Origin: Bog-950 sp964423405 | Lineage (GTDB): Bacteria; Bacteroidota; Bacteroidia; Chitinophagales; LD1 | Direction of reading: 5' to 3' | NCBI GenBank assembly: GCA_964423405.1 | Contig: CAYREY010000013.1 | Location: 9,933 to 73,932 of the forward strand | DNA: 64,000 nt | Part shown: one piece after another, positions 60,295-64,000 of the stretch | Numbering within the stretch: the first letter of the stretch is position 1 | Layout: every line of letters starts with the position of its first letter | Notes under the pieces: generated by a model | Told to the model about the DNA's origin: nothing | The model's input: the letters and a program-made list of their open reading frames with translations, nothing else | Database searches by the model: none | Program-made: the position numbers and the translations under genes

Positions 60295-61008
60295 ATGAAA
60301 GTAGAAGAATATTATGCATCTATGGGAAATTCAATCGGTGTTATTTTAGCTGAATCCCTAAAAGATAAGGACTTAACATTATTATCAACCAATCATTTGT
60401 TTCTAAATGACCTTGAAATTTGGTTAGAAATATTGAAAAACAGGCCAGAAATTGATATACTTAAAAATGCTGTGAAAGAATACCAAATTGCAATTCTTAC
60501 TTGCAATCTTGGTCTCTATCAGCAAGCCTTTATGGGGTTGCGATTTTTTCTAGAAAGAACATTAACTGCTATCTTATTTTCAGGAAATGAAGTAGAATTG
60601 AATTTATGGAAAATTGGTGAGCGCGACACTTACTGGAACGAAATCGTTGCTGATGACAAAGGCGTTTTTTCGTCGAAATTTTGCAAGGCTTTTTTTCCGG
60701 AACTAAAAAATGAAATTGCTCACTTCTTAGCAATTACGAAAAAGGTTTATAGAGAGACTTCTGAGTATGTTCATGGGAATAAAACTGTACTTGACAAAAT
60801 TCCGAGCACATTACAATACTCTAACGATCTATTTAATGAATGGAATACAAAGGCTGATATTATTAAAAGGGTACTTTTATTTGCTTTTTGTTTAAGATAT
60901 TTGAAAAATATATCCATTCAAGAAAAAATCAAGTTAGATACTTGCCTATCAGAACAATTTAAGACAGTTAAGCCAATTATAGAAGAAATACAAAATCAAA
61001 ATGCCTGA
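60295..61008 (+). CDS. HEPN-like protein, first gene of a putative defence operon
   Basis: 237 residues, predicted largely helical. R153-ETSEYV-H160 (followed by GN) is an R-x6-H motif as found in HEPN ribonucleases. It sits after a helix (KNEIAHFLAITKKVY), as in other HEPN proteins. The N-terminal half (LEILKNRPEIDILKNAVKEYQIAILTCNLGLYQQAFMGLRFFLERTL) resembles uncharacterised defence-associated proteins. It overlaps the ATPase gene by eight bases (ATGCCTGA), so the two are translationally coupled. AT-rich composition suggests horizontal acquisition. Confidence 0.65.
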   Translation: MKVEEYYASMGNSIGVILAESLKDKDLTLLSTNHLFLNDLEIWLEILKNRPEIDILKNAVKEYQIAILTCNLGLYQQAFMGLRFFLERTLTAILFSGNEVELNLWKIGERDTYWNEIVADDKGVFSSKFCKAFFPELKNEIAHFLAITKKVYRETSEYVHGNKTVLDKIPSTLQYSNDLFNEWNTKADIIKRVLLFAFCLRYLKNISIQEKIKLDTCLSEQFKTVKPIIEEIQNQNA

Positions 61009-62611
61009 GTTATTATTTAGAACAGAAGACATTTCAAACGATGAAATACTTGAATTGTTCGTTGAAACCAACCAAGACAGGGAAATTATTGATAAGCTAA
61101 AATCAATTTCTCCTACTATTTTGGTAGGTAGCCGTGGTGTTGGCAAATCTTTCCTAATGAAAGTTGCCGAAGAAGAATTAAATAATAATTTCTCTTCAGA
61201 AAAAATACTCCCAGTCTATCTGACTTTTAATAAAAGCTCTTTGATACATTCCAGTGATCCTAAACAATTCACTCATTGGATGCTTTCTTTGATTTGTTCT
61301 AGAATAATAAGACAACTTCGAAAAAAGGGGCTTTTAGCAACGCTACCACCATCGATTAATGTTATTAGTGGTGGGGTATACTCCGAGACTTCATCAAAAA
61401 TTGAGGAAGTTGCAAATGCCTATGAAAATTCTTGGAAAAACAGTCTAGATGATAAATACATAAAGACAATCCCTACAATAGAAAATTTTAAAGATGCTAT
61501 TCAAGAATTATGTGAAGAGTTAGAAATTAGGAGAGTTAATCTATTAATTGATGAGGCAGCTCACATATTTAGACCAGAACAACAACGGCAATTTTTTACT
61601 CTATTTCGTGATTTAAGATCTCCTTATATTTCTTGCAATGCTGCAGTTTATCCCGGAGTAACAGCATATGGTGAGGTTTTTCAATACACACAAGACGCAA
61701 CGTTTATCAGTGTAAATAGAGATATTTTATCTGCTACATATGTTGACAGAATGAGAGAAATAGTTGAAAAACAAGCTAATTCTGATAGTAGATTATTAAA
61801 CGAAATTTCTAGAAATCGTAACAATTTTGAAATTTTAGCTTATGCTTCCTCTGGTAATCCTCGCTTTTTACTTAAAACCGTTTCAAGGACATCTAACATG
61901 AATTCAGCACAGCTAAATGATACTTTGCGTGAATTTTACAAAGTTGAGTTATTAGCCGAGCATTCTAATTTAAATGAAAAATACCCCGGTCATAGAGGAT
62001 TAATTGATTGGGGGCGTAGCTTTGTAGAAAATGTATTATTGCCCGAAATTCAAAAGAAGAATAGTACTTATTTACAAGATGATAAGCAAACCTCATGCTT
62101 TTTTTGGATACACAAAGATGCTCCAAGAACTGTTAAAGAAGCTCTTAGATTATTGGAATATACAGGGATTATACAAGAGCATGGTAAAGGTATAAAGTCT
62201 TCTAGTTCTGAAGTTGGCACTAGGTATCTAGTTAATTTGGGATGTTTATTTTCTCAAGAATCAACTCCATCAAGTAGCTCATTACCTATTGCAAGAAATA
62301 TTACTCCAAAAAAAATGACAGAGTTTGGAATGAATAATCCAAATTTTAAAAAATTGATTGATGAAATCCCTGATTTTGAAGAAAAAGATGTGACCGCCAT
62401 TCTTGAGAAGGAATTGAATAAGCCTATAGATGTTCTCGACTTATCAAATTGGATAAAAGAAACACTAAGGAAGATTAACATAAATACAGTTCGTGATATA
62501 TTAAATACTACAGAAACATACCTAAAAACAGCCTACTATGTAGGCGAAAAGAGGGCTAGATTGGTTAAAAGTGCGGCAATAGCAGCTGTATATGAATATT
62601 TGAATGGTTGA
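61001..62611 (+). CDS. P-loop ATPase, ORC-CDC6-like, second gene of the operon
   Basis: 536 residues. Walker A is GSRGVGKS (43-50). Walker B is VNLLIDEAAH (Asp about 184), and a STAND/ORC-like arrangement follows with FFTLFRDLRSPYISCNAAVYPG (sensor-like) and SSGNPRFLLKTVSR (GxP motif). A winged-helix-like region (VKEALRLLEYTGIIQEHGKG) comes next. The C-terminal ~40 residues (TVRDILNTTETYLKTAYYVGEKRARLVKSAAI) look like a helix-hairpin-helix nucleic-acid-binding domain. A sensor/switch ATPase paired with a HEPN effector is the plausible reading; no experimentally known system is recognised with confidence. Confidence 0.75.
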   Translation: MPELLFRTEDISNDEILELFVETNQDREIIDKLKSISPTILVGSRGVGKSFLMKVAEEELNNNFSSEKILPVYLTFNKSSLIHSSDPKQFTHWMLSLICSRIIRQLRKKGLLATLPPSINVISGGVYSETSSKIEEVANAYENSWKNSLDDKYIKTIPTIENFKDAIQELCEELEIRRVNLLIDEAAHIFRPEQQRQFFTLFRDLRSPYISCNAAVYPGVTAYGEVFQYTQDATFISVNRDILSATYVDRMREIVEKQANSDSRLLNEISRNRNNFEILAYASSGNPRFLLKTVSRTSNMNSAQLNDTLREFYKVELLAEHSNLNEKYPGHRGLIDWGRSFVENVLLPEIQKKNSTYLQDDKQTSCFFWIHKDAPRTVKEALRLLEYTGIIQEHGKGIKSSSSEVGTRYLVNLGCLFSQESTPSSSSLPIARNITPKKMTEFGMNNPNFKKLIDEIPDFEEKDVTAILEKELNKPIDVLDLSNWIKETLRKININTVRDILNTTETYLKTAYYVGEKRARLVKSAAIAAVYEYLNG

Positions 62612-62756
62612 TTTATAGCCATTGTGTGTCCCCGCTGTGCCTACTGCTGAAGTAGTGTAATATGGCACCCCGTTCTTCTTTAGCGCTCCACAGCATGGTT
62701 TCGAAGTTCTTACAAAACGAAAATTGCACTACTTACAATGCTACTGACTACCAAGT

Positions 62757-62785
62757 TTGTCAACTTTATAAAAGTTGACAAATCT
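62757..62785. repeat. Perfect 12-bp-arm hairpin
   Basis: TTTGTCAACTTT, three bases, AAAGTTGACAAA. Confidence 0.7.
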
Positions 62786-62849
62786 CCCAATAAACAGTAA
62801 GTCTCCCGCTCTTCGAAGTGTTCCGTAGGGTCACTTCAAAAAACGCGGT

Positions 62850-62876
62850 AGCCCCGGGTTTCAACCCGGGGTAGCA
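62850..62876. repeat. GC-rich perfect hairpin
   Basis: TAGCCCCGGGTTT followed by CAACCCGGGGTA; a GC-rich stem with a small loop. Confidence 0.65.
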
Positions 62877-62993
62877 AACCATAAAAAGTGTAATTGAGTG
62901 CCGTAGGTACAATACCTGTTACAGATAGTTACGCTGTAGTTGGAGCTTATCTACTTTAATACAATAACACCAGCCACTAAGCTTTGTGTAGTA

Positions 62994-64000
62994 TTAAAAC
63001 TGCCTAACCGCCCGTACCTCTACCGGTATGGTAGTGCCTACCTGCATACCCGGGCCCGCTGTGGTGCTTTTATCGTATGCCGACTTACCATAGTACCCCA
63101 GGTTGGTTACTGTTATCAGATAAGCGGTATTGGCATCTACCTCGGCCGACGACCAGTAGAAAGAGCCCCATAAACCAACAAGATAAGTAGGGTTACTCAA
63201 AAGTATCTGGTAAAACTCATCAGGCGAAGGCAAATACCAATCAGAATAACCACCATACGTAAGGTTACTGCATAGCGCGGCGGCATAGTTGCCGCTGCCT
63301 TGCGCACTAACAATAGTAGCGGTATTCTGGCTACCAGTGCCTATAGTTATACCGGTAGCATTGGTTACTACATAGCTACCGTTGTACCAGGGTACCGTAT
63401 TGGCAATACTGCTATCGGTATATACCATACCGTGTGTGCCGGTGTTATCGGTGTAAAACACAATGCCGCCCTGTGTATGCTCGCCAATAGTATAACCGGT
63501 ATAAAAAGTCATATCGCTGCCATAAGCAGTGCCATATACATTGGTTATTTTAATGCGGTAGTGGTAAGTAGTTACCGGTGTAAGCCCGTTAAGTGCCGCA
63601 CTTACCGAATCGCCGGTGCCGTTTACCGTAGCCGGTGCTGCTGCTATGGTTTGGCCGTAAGCTGTGGTGGGACCATATTCAAAACTTACGGTGGTAGCCT
63701 GGTTGTTGGCATTAACCCAACCATGTAACACAGCCTGTACAGATTTTACGTTGGTTGCAGCTACAGTAACTGCATCAGTCGATGTAGCAGCTGTTGTAAA
63801 ACTGCGGACCTCACCATAGCCTACACCTGCGTCATTTAGCGCATACGCGCGTATATAATACAGCGTATTACCGGTTAAGCCAGATATATTGGCGCTAAAC
63901 GAACCGGTACCTGCGCTACCGTCGTTGGCTTTGTAATCGCCTATACCCGGCTCACCGGTAGTGCTCCAGCACACCCCGCGCTCAGTAACCGGCGAACCGC
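62994..64000 (-). CDS. Secreted protein with fibronectin-like repeats and C-terminal DUF1566 domain, 3' part only
   Basis: The frame is open to the right edge, so the N terminus lies outside. Upstream of the first in-frame Met the frame continues with GSPVTERGV-CWSTTGEP, a typical repeat in Bacteroidota surface proteins. Two fibronectin-like units (GLTGNTLYYIRAYALNDAGVGYGEVRSFTT and GLTPVTTYHYRIKITNVYGTAYGSDMTFYT) follow. The C-terminal ~180 residues are a DUF1566/Lcl-type domain (GGIVFYTDNTGTHGMVY, YSDWYLPSPDEFYQI, FYWSSAEVDANTAYLI). It has no T9SS tail at its end (VEVRAVRQF), which is usual for the DUF1566 class. Role unknown, probably surface-exposed. Confidence 0.8.
   Translation of the reverse strand, partial: GSPVTERGVCWSTTGEPGIGDYKANDGSAGTGSFSANISGLTGNTLYYIRAYALNDAGVGYGEVRSFTTAATSTDAVTVAATNVKSVQAVLHGWVNANNQATTVSFEYGPTTAYGQTIAAAPATVNGTGDSVSAALNGLTPVTTYHYRIKITNVYGTAYGSDMTFYTGYTIGEHTQGGIVFYTDNTGTHGMVYTDSSIANTVPWYNGSYVVTNATGITIGTGSQNTATIVSAQGSGNYAAALCSNLTYGGYSDWYLPSPDEFYQILLSNPTYLVGLWGSFYWSSAEVDANTAYLITVTNLGYYGKSAYDKSTTAGPGMQVGTTIPVEVRAVRQF

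Larger units (their letters stand above)
62612..62993. other. Intergenic region with two small hairpins
   Basis: TTTGTCAACTTT..AAAGTTGACAAA (62757-62785) and GCCCCGGG..CCCGGGG (62850-62876) are perfect small hairpins of the same type as those at 18724 and 39291. A 37-codon minus ORF ending at 62613 is too short to support. No gene is seen. Confidence 0.5.

Noticed and set aside
62613..62725. 37-codon minus-strand open stretch ending HSGDTQWL, possible gene remnant
   Set aside because: An open stretch of this length occurs by chance often enough, and I recognise no family.
1..64000. CRISPR arrays, tRNA and rRNA genes
   Set aside because: No spaced identical direct repeats and no tRNA T-loop plus acceptor pairing were found. 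The tandem DNA repeats in 48589-55623 encode protein repeats.

Overview
The window looks like a chromosomal segment of a Bacteroidota bacterium, probably of the Chitinophagales/Chitinophagaceae type. The evidence is several secreted proteins with C-terminal type IX secretion (T9SS) sorting domains, a giant SprB-repeat protein with a type B (gliding-motility-type) sorting domain, a bacterial geranylgeranylglyceryl phosphate synthase, Bacteroidota-style promoters (TTG, about 19 bases, TAnnTTTG) and A-rich start contexts without strong Shine-Dalgarno sites. No rRNA or tRNA gene was seen. A 100-N scaffold gap at 15173-15272 is flanked by two identical 55-bp sequences and is almost certainly an assembly artefact.

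Layout. 1-6954: information processing: the 5' end of asnB, rpoN, an Asn-rich leader peptide plus attenuator ahead of asnS, a PAP2-like membrane protein, yidD, rnpA and rpmH (rnpA starts inside rpmH), then rho. 7297-13339: a secreted four-repeat protein of unknown function, serS, a tiny membrane protein and a secreted subtilase. 13363-16310: a small regulon in which a GbsR/MarR-type repressor and a three-gene membrane operon share the same palindromic operator. 16684-18642: lpxD followed by a T9SS-exported protein and then a second, diverged copy of the lpxD 3' end. 18840-24316: gcvT, a DUF1015 protein and a serine hydrolase/LytS-like kinase/LytTR regulator operon. 24614-30404: periplasmic and outer-membrane redox genes (redoxin, copper monooxygenase-like cytochrome, peroxiredoxin, choice-of-anchor-V protein, cytochrome lipoprotein, YceI, DUF5777 barrel). 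30462-33213: an AT-rich accessory insertion (DUF3644 gene, membrane-anchored unknown, two attC-like sites) followed by a repeated DUF5777 3' end and a ParE-type toxin-antitoxin pair. 33339-48493: housekeeping (nrdJ, GGGP synthase, rsgA, dtd, paiB-like, MazG-like, clpP, YgjP-like protease, sulfatase-like, SRPBCC, Crp/Fnr, queA-like). 48589-58753: the 2344-residue adhesin, a TPR lipoprotein with a membrane partner, and an M3 peptidase. 58838-62611: an AT-rich island with a Kir-like channel and a two-gene HEPN-like/ORC-CDC6-like ATPase operon, probably anti-phage defence. 62994-64000: the 3' part of a secreted fibronectin-like/DUF1566 protein.

The most interesting non-standard signals are: (i) an asparagine-codon leader peptide and terminator in front of asnS; (ii) two independent loci where a gene is followed by cargo and then by a second copy of its own 3' end carrying mainly synonymous differences; (iii) a paired GTTAAC-containing element with 54-55 bp spacing at three intergenic sites; (iv) the GbsR operator pair that defines a small regulon; and (v) the uncharacterised HEPN-like plus ATPase operon.
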